Shown: one piece after another, positions 24,527 through 35,819 of the stretch
How positions within the stretch are numbered: the stretch's first letter is position 1
Layout of the letters: each line of letters opens with the position of its first letter
Assembly: GCA_900470775.1 (NCBI GenBank)
Contig: UCBZ01000040.1
Location: 248,295-312,294, forward strand
DNA from: Hyphomicrobiales bacterium
Lineage (GTDB): Bacteria > Pseudomonadota > Alphaproteobacteria > Rhizobiales > Beijerinckiaceae
Reading direction: 5' to 3'
DNA length: 64,000 nucleotides
Translations under genes and position numbers: made by a program
Notes under the pieces: generated by a model
Database searches by the model: none
Seen by the model: the letters and a program-made list of their open reading frames with translations, nothing else
Told to the model about the DNA's origin: nothing

Positions 24527-25477
24527 ATGCCAAGCCCCGCCCTCACCGCCGGCCGCCTCTACGAGCAGGCGACATCCGGCGCGATCGGCGCTTGGGCCTG
24601 CGATCTGAGCAATCAGACGCTGTCCTGGACGGACGAGGTCTATGATCTCTTTGGCATGACACGCGGCGCGAAGCTGGAACGCGCCGCCACGCTCGACGTC
24701 TATCAGAGCCAGAGCCGCCGCGAGATGGAGCAGCGGCGCGCCGCCGCGATCGCGACGGGCAAGGGCTTCTCTCTCGACTGCCAGATCCGCACGGCCGGAC
24801 AGAGCCGCTGGATGCGCCTGCGTGTCGGCGTCGGCTACGAACTGGGACGGGCTACCCGCATCTTCGGCTCGAAGCAGGACATCACCGCCGAAAAGAAGAT
24901 GTGGGATGGGCTCGTTACGCTGGTCGGCAACGATCCGCTAACGGGACTGGCCAACCGCCGCGCCTTCGAGGAGGCGTCTCGCGAACTCAGCCGTCATGCC
25001 GACGGACTGCATGGATTTGCAGTGGCCGTGCTGTCTGTCGATGATTTCGAGACGATCCGGGAGGTTCATAACTACGCCGGCGCGACCGAATGCCTCCGTT
25101 GCATCGGCGAGCGGCTGGCGCGGCTTTTCCCCGATGCGGTTCTGGTCTCGCGCATCGGCGGCTGCGAATTCGCGCTGCTGCTGCGCGTCCCCGGCGGCAA
25201 TGCCGCCTTGGCGGCGACCCTGGAAGGCGCTCACAGGCTGCTTGCCCGCCCGATCCCGCGCGGTGCGCAGGCCATCGGGATCGGCATCTCCGTCGGGGCG
25301 GCCATCCTGAAACCCGGCCACCGGCACGAACCGAAGAAGCTCTTCGCCGAGGCGGATGCCGCGCTCTATGTCGCGAAAGCCGCGGGCGCGAACCGTGTCC
25401 GCGTATTCGACGGCATGGTCGCGCAGCCCGCAGCCCAAGCGCAATTCCGGCAGGCAGCAACCCTGCGCGCCAGCTGA
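24527..25477 (+). CDS. PAS-GGDEF protein with a degenerate cyclase motif
   Basis: The protein is about 316 residues. Residues ~15-125 form a PAS fold (GAWACDLSNQTLSWTDEVYDLF to GSKQDITAEKK). The GGDEF domain follows, with NDPLTGLANRRAFEEA. Its active-site motif reads IGGCEF instead of GG(D/E)EF, so a catalytic acidic residue is a Cys and diguanylate cyclase activity is unlikely. It may instead bind GTP or a PAS ligand and act as a sensor. The start is uncertain: a TTG at 24518, 7 bases after a G-run at 24504-24510, competes with the ATG at 24527. Confidence 0.85.
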   Translation: MPSPALTAGRLYEQATSGAIGAWACDLSNQTLSWTDEVYDLFGMTRGAKLERAATLDVYQSQSRREMEQRRAAAIATGKGFSLDCQIRTAGQSRWMRLRVGVGYELGRATRIFGSKQDITAEKKMWDGLVTLVGNDPLTGLANRRAFEEASRELSRHADGLHGFAVAVLSVDDFETIREVHNYAGATECLRCIGERLARLFPDAVLVSRIGGCEFALLLRVPGGNAALAATLEGAHRLLARPIPRGAQAIGIGISVGAAILKPGHRHEPKKLFAEADAALYVAKAAGANRVRVFDGMVAQPAAQAQFRQAATLRAS

Positions 25478-25495
25478 ACCGGCGCGCAGCAAGCG

Positions 25496-26281
25496 TCAGA
25501 CGATCCTGATCGACAGATCCGGCAGGTTGTCGATCTTGCACAGGATCACGTCGCCCTTGACCACAGGGCCGACATTCTCGGGCGTGCCGGAATAGATGAT
25601 GTCGCCGGCCTTGAGCTCGAAGGCCTCCGAGAGCTTCGAGATCTGCTCGGCCACCGACCAGATCATATGCGTCAGGTTCGAGTTCTGCTTCACCGTGCCG
25701 TTGACGGAAAGCGAGATCGCCCCTTTCGTAAAGTGCTCGACGGTTCCGACCGGATGGATCGGCCCAATCGGCGCCGAGCGGTCGAAGCTCTTGCCGATCT
25801 CCCATGGCTTCTTCTCATCGCCCAGCGCGCGCTGCAGGTCCCGCCGGGTCATGTCGAGGCCGAGCGCATAGCCGAAGACATGGTCGAGCGCCTTGTCCAT
25901 CGGGATGTTGCGCCCGCCTGATTTCAGCGCCGCGACGAGCTCGACCTCATAATGATAGTTCTTCGTCAGCGACGGATAGGGATGGTCCGCGACCTCGCCC
26001 ACCTTGACGAACTGGATCGCATCGGTCGGCTTCTGGAAGAAGAAGGGCGGCTCGCGCGTCGGGTCGGAGCCCATCTCGCGGGCGTGGGCAGCATAGTTGC
26101 GACCAATGCAATAGATCCGGCGGACCGGGAACACCTCCTGCGAGCCGACGATCGGGATCGTGGTCCGGGCGACGTCGAAGGGCGTCTTGGCTGAGGCAAC
26201 TGGCTGGCCCTGCGAGGCGGTTGCAGCCAAGGTGGCGGCAGCTCCGCCGGAGCCCAATACGACGCGACGTGTAAGGGTCAT
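25496..26281 (-). CDS. Fumarylacetoacetate hydrolase family protein with a Tat-like signal peptide
   Basis: The 261-residue protein carries the FAH catalytic domain: IYCIGRNYAAHAREMG, PFFFQKPTDAIQF, YHYEVELVAAL (metal-binding Glu pair), FGYALGLDMTRRDLQ and GDIIYSGTPENVGPV. Such enzymes cleave C-C bonds or decarboxylate ketoacids and are usually cytosolic. Unusually, the N-terminus is TRRVVLGSGGAAATLAATAS, a twin-arginine-type export signal, so the enzyme probably acts in the periplasm. It follows wrbA in the same orientation but a strong hairpin separates them. Confidence 0.87.
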   Translation of the reverse strand: MTLTRRVVLGSGGAAATLAATASQGQPVASAKTPFDVARTTIPIVGSQEVFPVRRIYCIGRNYAAHAREMGSDPTREPPFFFQKPTDAIQFVKVGEVADHPYPSLTKNYHYEVELVAALKSGGRNIPMDKALDHVFGYALGLDMTRRDLQRALGDEKKPWEIGKSFDRSAPIGPIHPVGTVEHFTKGAISLSVNGTVKQNSNLTHMIWSVAEQISKLSEAFELKAGDIIYSGTPENVGPVVKGDVILCKIDNLPDLSIRIV

Positions 26282-26400
26282 GCGCTTTCTCCCTGAGTTG
26301 CCGACCTTCTGTCGAGGTCGTGTTCAGTCCGTCCGGCGGATCGATCTCCGCCAGGCCGGATCAGGGAGCCAGACAACAACGCCCCGCTCGAACAGGCAAG

Positions 26401-26429
26401 GGCCGCGATCCCTCCTGGGGATCGCGGCC
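26401..26429 (-). terminator. Strong hairpin downstream of wrbA
   Basis: GGCCGCGATCCC-TCCT-GGGGATCGCGGCC forms a near-perfect 12-bp stem 40 bp beyond the wrbA stop. There is no clear U-run, so it may be a Rho-assisted or processing structure rather than a canonical terminator. Confidence 0.55.
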
Positions 26430-26468
26430 CTGCAAGCCGGCTCAAGCTAGAGAGGCGATGCGAAGGGC

Positions 26469-27038
26469 TCAGCCCTTCACGCTCGCGACCACCTCGGCGA
26501 CGTTCTTGCCGAAGGCCTGCGCGGTCTTGAGGTCGCCCGGGATCATCTCGTCGACGCCGGCATCGGACGGCGAGGCCGTGATCAGCCCAAGATAGCCGCC
26601 CAGATTATTGAGGTCGTCGCGGGTGTGGGCCTTGGCATTGGAGGGGTGCATGCCGGTGCCGGTCCAGAGCATCTTGTGCTGCGCGGCGAGCGTCGAGAGA
26701 TAGGCCAGCGTCGAGAACTTGTCGCCGTTCAGCGTCGCCGAATTGGTGAAGCCGGCAGCGACCTTGCCCTTCCAGTCCATCGTGTACCAGGGCTTGCTCG
26801 AGGCATCCGCGAACTTTTTGAACTGCCAGGAGACCATGCCCATATAGGTCGGCGAGCCGAAGATGATGCCGTCGGCGGCCTTCAGCGTTTCCCAGCCAGC
26901 TTCCGGAATATTGCCCTCGGCATCGATCGTGACGAGATCGACGCTGGTGCCGGTTGAAGCCGCGCCGGCCTGCACGCTCTCGGCGACCTTCCTGGTGTGG
27001 CCGTAGCCGGAGTGGAACACGATGGCGATCTTGGTCAT
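26469..27038 (-). CDS. WrbA-like flavodoxin-fold NAD(P)H:quinone oxidoreductase
   Basis: The 189-residue protein begins KIAIVFHSGYGHTRKVAESV, the FMN phosphate loop of flavodoxin-like proteins, and has FGSPTYMGMVSWQFKKFAD, the second flavin loop of the WrbA/NADPH-dependent FMN reductase group, then GFTNSATLNGD. It probably reduces quinones by two electrons to avoid semiquinone radicals. The ATG at 27038 directly precedes the flavodoxin strand; the longer upstream frame is not coding. It is divergent from the phosphate cotransporter. Confidence 0.87.
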   Translation of the reverse strand: MTKIAIVFHSGYGHTRKVAESVQAGAASTGTSVDLVTIDAEGNIPEAGWETLKAADGIIFGSPTYMGMVSWQFKKFADASSKPWYTMDWKGKVAAGFTNSATLNGDKFSTLAYLSTLAAQHKMLWTGTGMHPSNAKAHTRDDLNNLGGYLGLITASPSDAGVDEMIPGDLKTAQAFGKNVAEVVASVKG

Positions 27039-27345
27039 GGTCGAGCCTCTTGTCGGGATGAAACCGCTTGGTGCCGACAAGATGTTGCAGTGCCGCGACG
27101 TCTGCAATGCCTCGGACATTGCGGTTGCGCAGGATCGATCTGGCGCCCGGGCAATGATCGCGGCCTCCGGCACGGCGCGCGCGATAGTCACACGCCTGTC
27201 GCAGCGCAAGTCTTAGAACCACTTCGATCAATTGCTAGCCAACTGCAGCCTTCCTTCCGGTCCGGCATCGTTTCGGACTCGCGGATGGCTGCCCAGACAC
27301 GAGCTTAGTCGGGCGCCCGCAGCGTCCGTTTGGCGGAGAGCCCAG
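27039..27345. other. 307-bp divergent intergenic region, no gene seen
   Basis: The gap separates wrbA (left, minus strand) from the phosphate cotransporter (right, plus strand) and should hold both promoters. The only AT-richer patch is at 27208-27245. I see no convincing ORF, palindrome or RNA structure in it. Confidence 0.4.
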
Positions 27346-29058
27346 ATGCAGATCGACATCTTCACGCAGGTCATCGTGCCGGTCATCGGCGGCTTGGGCA
27401 TCTTCATGCTCGGGCTCGAATTCATGAGCAACGGCATCCAGAACCTCGCCGTCAACAAGATGCGCGCGCTTCTGGCCAAGATCGCCGGCACGCCGGTCAA
27501 GGGCGTGCTCGCCGGCACTTTCATCACCGGCGTCATCCAGTCCTCGACCGCGATGACCGTCATGGTCGTCGGCCTCGTCAATGCCGGCGTCATCGGCCTC
27601 AGGCCCGCGATCTCCGTCATCATGGGCGCCAATATCGGCACCACGCTCGGCAACGGCCTCATCGCCCTGCCGCTGGGCCCGCTGGGCCTGTTCCTCGCCG
27701 GCATTTTCGCCCTGATCCACATCTTCGCCAAGACCGACAAGGTGAAGAACATCTCCCTGGCCTGCATGGGCTTCGCGCTGATCTTCTATGGCCTGAACCT
27801 GATGACCGGGGGCCTGCGCCCCCTGCGCGCCATGCCGGAAGTCATGGGCGTGATCTCCTCGCTCAGGGCCGACAGCTATCTCGGCCTGCTCTACTGCGTG
27901 CTGATCGCAGCCGGCATCACCGCGATGATCCACTCCTCCTCGGCCACGATCGGCATCGTCATGGGTCTCGGCGCCGCCGGCATCCTCGACTGGAAGACCG
28001 CCGTCGCCTTCTCGCTCGGCGCCGATCTCGGCACCACCATCACCTCCTGGATGGCCTCGCTCAACCTGACCAAGAACGCCAAGCGGGCGGCCTATTTCCA
28101 CATCTCCTTCAACATCATCGGCGTCGCCATCACGATACCGCTGTTCTTCGTCTCGATGGATATCCTGACCTGGGCGATGCAGTGGTTCGGCGGCGATCCG
28201 GGCGTGCCCGTCATCGTCGGCGGCAAGGAGACCTTCCCGCTCATCCCGGTCGCGATCGGCCTGTATTCGACCTTCTTCAACATCTTCAACACCGCCATCC
28301 TCTTCCCCTTCCTGGGCGTCTTCGAGCGGGTTCTGATGAAGGTCGGCGCCACCGCGACGAACGAGGAGGAGGATTACACCCAGCCGATGTATCTCTCGGC
28401 TGCCGCCGCGAGCGATCCTGTCACCGCGGTTCCCGCCGTGCAGCGCGAGACCGGCCGCTATCTCGAGGCCGCCCGCAAGTTCCTCGACATCGCCAAGGGC
28501 TCGCCCGACGCTCCCCAGAAGATCGAGGAGCACTATGCCGCCATCGACATCCTCAACCGCGAGATCCGCTCCTACACCTCGGGCATGTTCAAGGCCGACA
28601 TGCCCTATGCCCGCGCCGATCTCGTCGCCAGCCTGATCGAGGAAGAGGATCAGACCGCCAGCCTCGGCGAGGCGCTCTACCAGATCGCCCGCCGGATAGA
28701 GCGCCAGCCCTTCGGCACCGTCGGCCGTGGCCTCGTCGACACGCTCGTCGACCAGGTCGCCGATGCGCTCCGCGCGATCATCCCGATCGACCAGGTCAAC
28801 CCGCCGGTCACCGCCGATGCGGAGCCGCGCCTCAAGGGCCTGCTCGACATGCGCGAGCGCTGCCTGCGGCTGGGCGCCGAGCTTCCCTGGGTCGAGCGTG
28901 GCGCGATCCTGGCCCTGCTGGGCAGCGCCGAACGCGCCTTCTACCTGATCGAGCGCATCGACTCCGAGCGCAAATCGGTCTCGCGCTCGGTGCCGGCGGC
29001 GGCGCAGGGCCAGACGCGCTCCTCCGAAGGTTTCGGCGGCGCGGCCGTCCCGGCCTGA
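27346..29058 (+). CDS. Na/Pi cotransporter family protein (NptA/PhoU-fused)
   Basis: The 570-residue protein has two Na/Pi repeats with the QSSTA motif: VIQSSTAMTVMVVGLVNAG (about 65-83) and the second HSSSATIGIVMGLGAAG (about 200-216), each within several membrane helices. From about 375 a cytoplasmic PhoU-like helical domain follows (YLEAARKFLDIAKGSPDAPQ onward). Proteins of this type move phosphate or other anions with Na+. The ATG at 27346 is chosen over an open frame from 27232. A terminator follows at 29089. Confidence 0.9.
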   Translation: MQIDIFTQVIVPVIGGLGIFMLGLEFMSNGIQNLAVNKMRALLAKIAGTPVKGVLAGTFITGVIQSSTAMTVMVVGLVNAGVIGLRPAISVIMGANIGTTLGNGLIALPLGPLGLFLAGIFALIHIFAKTDKVKNISLACMGFALIFYGLNLMTGGLRPLRAMPEVMGVISSLRADSYLGLLYCVLIAAGITAMIHSSSATIGIVMGLGAAGILDWKTAVAFSLGADLGTTITSWMASLNLTKNAKRAAYFHISFNIIGVAITIPLFFVSMDILTWAMQWFGGDPGVPVIVGGKETFPLIPVAIGLYSTFFNIFNTAILFPFLGVFERVLMKVGATATNEEEDYTQPMYLSAAAASDPVTAVPAVQRETGRYLEAARKFLDIAKGSPDAPQKIEEHYAAIDILNREIRSYTSGMFKADMPYARADLVASLIEEEDQTASLGEALYQIARRIERQPFGTVGRGLVDTLVDQVADALRAIIPIDQVNPPVTADAEPRLKGLLDMRERCLRLGAELPWVERGAILALLGSAERAFYLIERIDSERKSVSRSVPAAAQGQTRSSEGFGGAAVPA

Positions 29059-29088
29059 ACCCGGGGACAGCAGCACTGATGCCTTCAG

Positions 29089-29116
29089 CGGGCCGTTCTT
29101 CGGGGCGGCCCGTTTT
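29089..29116 (+). terminator. Rho-independent terminator after the phosphate cotransporter
   Basis: CGGGCCG (29089-29095) pairs with CGGCCCG (29106-29112) and is followed directly by TTTT (29113-29116), 31 bp after the stop codon. The T-run is only on the plus strand, so it serves the cotransporter gene. Confidence 0.8.
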
Positions 29117-29126
29117 GCGTCAGGCC

Positions 29127-29561
29127 TCAGCCGAGCGTTTTCACGAAGACGATCTGCCCGTCGCGCGAGCGGCCCATATCCTGCCAACCATGGCGGAGAT
29201 AGAAGCGCTCGGCGCGGGTTCCCGCTCCGGTCGTGAGCCAGGCCTGCGCGTGTCCGGCGGCCAAAAGCCGATCGAGCGCCGCGTCGAGCAGCGCCCGGCC
29301 GAGCCCGCGCCCCTCATGATCCTTGTCCATGAACAGCGCCCAGACCAGCCCGGTCTGGTGATTGGCGCAGGTGAAACCGACGACGACATTATCGACCTCG
29401 GCAACGAGGAAAATGGCCTGCTCGCGATACCAGGCGACCTCTTCGTCCGTCACCTTCGACGGATCGGAGAGGACATTCTCGCTCACGCCCATCCGGATCG
29501 CGTGGATGCGCAGCTGGTCCGCCGCGGTCGCCTTGCGGATGAGAAAGGACATCAGCACCAT
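29127..29561 (-). CDS. GNAT family acetyltransferase
   Basis: The 144-residue protein has the GNAT fold: IRKATAADQLRIHAIRMGV, ALFMDKDHEGRGLGRALLD with the HEGRGLG acetyl-CoA loop, and a C-terminal RAERFYLRHGWQDMG. The acceptor cannot be inferred. It starts one base after the stop of the PhnA-like gene, so both are in one operon. A second in-frame ATG at 29552 is equally possible as the start. Confidence 0.85.
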   Translation of the reverse strand: MVLMSFLIRKATAADQLRIHAIRMGVSENVLSDPSKVTDEEVAWYREQAIFLVAEVDNVVVGFTCANHQTGLVWALFMDKDHEGRGLGRALLDAALDRLLAAGHAQAWLTTGAGTRAERFYLRHGWQDMGRSRDGQIVFVKTLG

Positions 29562-29562
29562 C

Positions 29563-29862
29563 TCAGCGCTTGCGGACGAATTCCGTGCGCAGGACGAGCC
29601 CCTTGATCGCCTCATGCCGGCAGTCGATCTCCTCGGGGTCGTCCGTCAGGCGGATCGACTTGATCACCGTGCCCTGCTTCAGCGTCTGGCCGGCGCCCTT
29701 GACCTTGAGATCCTTGATCAGGACCACCGAGTCGCCATCGGCCAGTACGTTCCCGGCGGCATCGCGAACCTCGGCACGCCCGGGAGCGGCCGCGGCGGCC
29801 ATCTCCGAAGCTGGGCGCCACTCGCCCGTCACCTCGTCATAGACGTAATCGTCGTCGGCCAT
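29563..29862 (-). CDS. PhnA/YjdM domain protein without the zinc ribbon
   Basis: The 99-residue protein has the C-terminal PhnA domain: DAAGNVLADGDSVVLIKDLK, then GTVIKSIRLTDDPEEIDC, closely resembling the E. coli YjdM C-terminus. The N-terminal four-Cys zinc ribbon of YjdM is missing; here the start is DDDYVYDEVTGEW. The function of the domain is not established, despite its historic phosphonate name. I use the ATG at 29862; one at 29880 is also possible. The GNAT gene follows. Confidence 0.82.
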   Translation of the reverse strand: MADDDYVYDEVTGEWRPASEMAAAAAPGRAEVRDAAGNVLADGDSVVLIKDLKVKGAGQTLKQGTVIKSIRLTDDPEEIDCRHEAIKGLVLRTEFVRKR

Positions 29863-29960
29863 GTCCGCCCCTATCGCCATGCCGGCTCTCCCGGCCCGGC
29901 TCGCCTATACGAGCCGGGCCGGGAATTCAACAAGCGCGAGCTGTGGAACCTTTGAGCACC

Positions 29961-33716
<3,756 letters not shown>

Positions 33717-33762
33717 CGTTACGCTTTCATCGAACCCGGATCAGCCCGAATAGTCCCTCAGC

Positions 33763-33808
33763 CTTCATCCTGAGGAGCACTTCGCAGAAGTGCGTCTCGA
33801 AGGATGAT
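33763..33808. repeat. Half-copy of the CCTCATCCTGAGGAG repeat between metF and metH
   Basis: CTTCATCCTGAGGAGC, an inner hairpin GCACTTC-GCA-GAAGTGC (33777-33793), and TCTCGAAGGATGA match one arm of the 117-bp repeat at 16906-17022. It lies in the 104-bp gap between metF and metH and could alter processing or relative expression. Confidence 0.75.
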
Positions 33809-33820
33809 GGCTGATTAAAA

Positions 33821-34732
33821 TCACTGCGCCGCCGCAGCCTGCGGCTCTGTCTTCTCGGGCTTGACCCCGACCAGATGGCAGATCGCATAGACTAGGTCGG
33901 CCTTGTTCATCGTGTAGAAATGCAGGTCGCTGACGCCGCGATCGATCAGGTCGAGCGCCTGTTCGGCGCAGACGGCCGCCGCCACGAGGCGACGCGTCGC
34001 GGCGTCCTCCTCCAGCCCCTCGAACCGGTCGGCGAGCCATTGCGGCACGCTCGCCCCGGTCTTGCGGGCGAAATTGGCGGTCTGCTTGAAGTTCTGGACC
34101 GGCACGATGCCGGGCAGGATCGGGATGTCGATGCCCGCCGTCCGCACCTTGTCGAGATAGCGGAAATAGACGTCGTTATCGAAGAAGAACTGCGAGATCG
34201 CCCGAGTCGCGCCGGCATCGACCTTCTTCTTCAGCGCGTCGATATCGGCATCGAGCGAAGCGGCCTCCGGATGCTTCTCCGGATAGGCCGAGACCGTCAC
34301 CTCGAAATCGCCGATGCGCTTGAGGCCCACGACCAGATCCGAGGTCTGGTGATAGCCCTGCGGATGCGGCTCATAGGCCGTGCCGAGCCCGCCGGCCGGA
34401 TCGCCACGCAGCGCCACGACGTGGCGCACGCCTGCATCCCAATAGGCGCGGATGACCTCGTCGACCTCGTCGCGCGAAGCCGAGACGCAGGTCAGATGCG
34501 CGGCTGGCTTGAAGCCGGTCTCCTCGACCATGCGCTTGACGGTGGCATGGGTACGCTCGCGCGTCGAACCGCCAGCGCCATATGTCACCGAGACGAAAGA
34601 CGGGCCCAGCGGCTCGAGCCGGCGCACGCTCTCCCAGAGCGCGACCTCCATCTCGTCGTTTTTGGGTGGAAAAAACTCGAAGGACACCTTCGGACGGCGC
34701 GAGCCGTGTCGGCTGGGGCGAAACGCATTCAT
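33821..34732 (-). CDS. metF: Methylenetetrahydrofolate reductase
   Basis: The 303-residue protein has the FAD barrel of MetF: KVSFEFFPPKNDEME (catalytic Glu in SFEFFPPK), FVSVTYGAGGSTRERT, AHLTCVSASRDEV, VALRGDPAGG, ISQFFFDNDVYFRY and LPGIVPVQNFK. It reduces methylene-THF to methyl-THF for MetH in the same operon. Its ATG overlaps the stop of the sahR-like gene at 34732, so the two are translationally coupled. Confidence 0.96.
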   Translation of the reverse strand: MNAFRPSRHGSRRPKVSFEFFPPKNDEMEVALWESVRRLEPLGPSFVSVTYGAGGSTRERTHATVKRMVEETGFKPAAHLTCVSASRDEVDEVIRAYWDAGVRHVVALRGDPAGGLGTAYEPHPQGYHQTSDLVVGLKRIGDFEVTVSAYPEKHPEAASLDADIDALKKKVDAGATRAISQFFFDNDVYFRYLDKVRTAGIDIPILPGIVPVQNFKQTANFARKTGASVPQWLADRFEGLEEDAATRRLVAAAVCAEQALDLIDRGVSDLHFYTMNKADLVYAICHLVGVKPEKTEPQAAAAQ

Positions 34733-35745
34733 CAGGCCACCTCTAGATTGTTCTGCCGCACCGGCGGGTCGGATTGGACGCGCCGGTCGCAGCCCCGCCA
34801 GAGCATGACCGGCAACTGGCCGGAGCCGCCGCCGGCCAGCGTGATTTCATCGGAAAGATCGCAATTCAGCCCGGCTTCCGAGAACCAGCCGGCGATTTGC
34901 GCCCGCGAAAAGCCGAGCCGGCGATGCGCATGCTCGCTGCGCAGGAATTCCATCTCGTGGGGCGCGAAATCGACCACGATCAGCCGCCCGCCGGGGCTCA
35001 GCATCGCCGCCGCTTCCCGCACCGCGCGGCCGGGATCGTCGAGGAAGTGCAGCACCTGATGGATGATCACGAGATCGAAGGCACCGCGCGGGAACGGCAG
35101 CGCATAGATGTCGCCCTGCCGCAATTCCACGCGCGAGAGCCCGCCCTTCTCCAGATTGGCGCGCGCCACCGCGAGCATGGCGTGGTTGGCGTCGACGCCG
35201 ACCGCCCGGCCAAACTTCGGTGCGATCCGCTCCAGCATGCGGCCCGTGCCGGTGCCGAGATCGAGCATGCTGCCCGGCGTACCCTCGCCGACAGCCGCCT
35301 CGACAGCCGCCTCGACTGCATCATCGGGCACATGCAAGGAGCGCAGACGGTCCCAGTCGCGTGCGACGCTGGCGAAATAGTTCTGCGCGACATCCGCCCG
35401 CGTGCCGCGTACCGCCGCGAGCCGCTCACGATCGGCCGCGAGAACCGGATCGGCCCGGTCGAGCCAGGCCGCCAGCGACGCAGCGAAAGCCCCGCCCGCT
35501 CCGGTCTCATCGAGCCGGAAGAAGGCCCAGGCGCCCTCGCGCGACCGTCGCACCAAGCCGGCTTCGGCCAGAAGCTTGAGATGGCGCGAGATGCGCGGCT
35601 GCGACTGCCCGAGGATGTCGGTGAGATCCGACACTGATAGCTCGCCCTCGGACAACAACGCCAGGATACGCAGCCGCGTCTCCTCGCCTGCGGCACGCAA
35701 GGCCGCGAGCAGGACGTCCGAAGAGAGCGTGGTAAGCTGGCGCAA
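34732..35745 (-). CDS. sahR: ArsR-methyltransferase fusion regulator, SahR-like
   Basis: The 337-residue protein has an ArsR winged helix (about 15-80: ETRLRILALLSEGELSVSDL, GQSQPRISRHLKLLAEAGLV) joined to a Rossmann methyltransferase domain with motif I LDLGTGTGRM, then VGVDANHAML and HQVLHFLDDP. This is the layout of SahR, the proteobacterial repressor of SAM-cycle genes that senses S-adenosylhomocysteine through a methylase-like domain. Its position at the head of metF-metH and a palindrome in its promoter support that role. True methyltransferase activity is a less likely alternative. Confidence 0.85.
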   Translation of the reverse strand: MRQLTTLSSDVLLAALRAAGEETRLRILALLSEGELSVSDLTDILGQSQPRISRHLKLLAEAGLVRRSREGAWAFFRLDETGAGGAFAASLAAWLDRADPVLAADRERLAAVRGTRADVAQNYFASVARDWDRLRSLHVPDDAVEAAVEAAVGEGTPGSMLDLGTGTGRMLERIAPKFGRAVGVDANHAMLAVARANLEKGGLSRVELRQGDIYALPFPRGAFDLVIIHQVLHFLDDPGRAVREAAAMLSPGGRLIVVDFAPHEMEFLRSEHAHRRLGFSRAQIAGWFSEAGLNCDLSDEITLAGGGSGQLPVMLWRGCDRRVQSDPPVRQNNLEVA

Positions 35746-35779
35746 GCTTGCGGACTCCGGCGAAAGACGGCAAAAAGAT

Positions 35780-35795
35780 ATAAAGATATCTTTAT
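35780..35795. promoter_or_regulatory. SahR-type operator palindrome
   Basis: ATAAAGATATCTTTAT is a perfect 16-bp palindrome 35 bp upstream of the sahR start, in an otherwise GC-rich region. It overlaps the likely promoter and fits the AT-rich palindromes recognised by SahR-type ArsR regulators, implying autoregulation of sahR-metF-metH. Confidence 0.8.
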
Positions 35796-35819
35796 GTCAG
35801 ATAATGCAGCAACGCAAGT

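Noticed and set aside
27330..29606. Long plus-strand ORF in another frame over the phosphate cotransporter
   Set aside because: The translation is His/Arg/Pro-rich and lacks the QSSTA repeats and helices found in the other frame.
33717..33820. Cobalamin riboswitch upstream of metH
   Set aside because: The 104-bp gap lacks the B12-box and is filled by a REP half-copy; MetH is downstream of metF in an operon.
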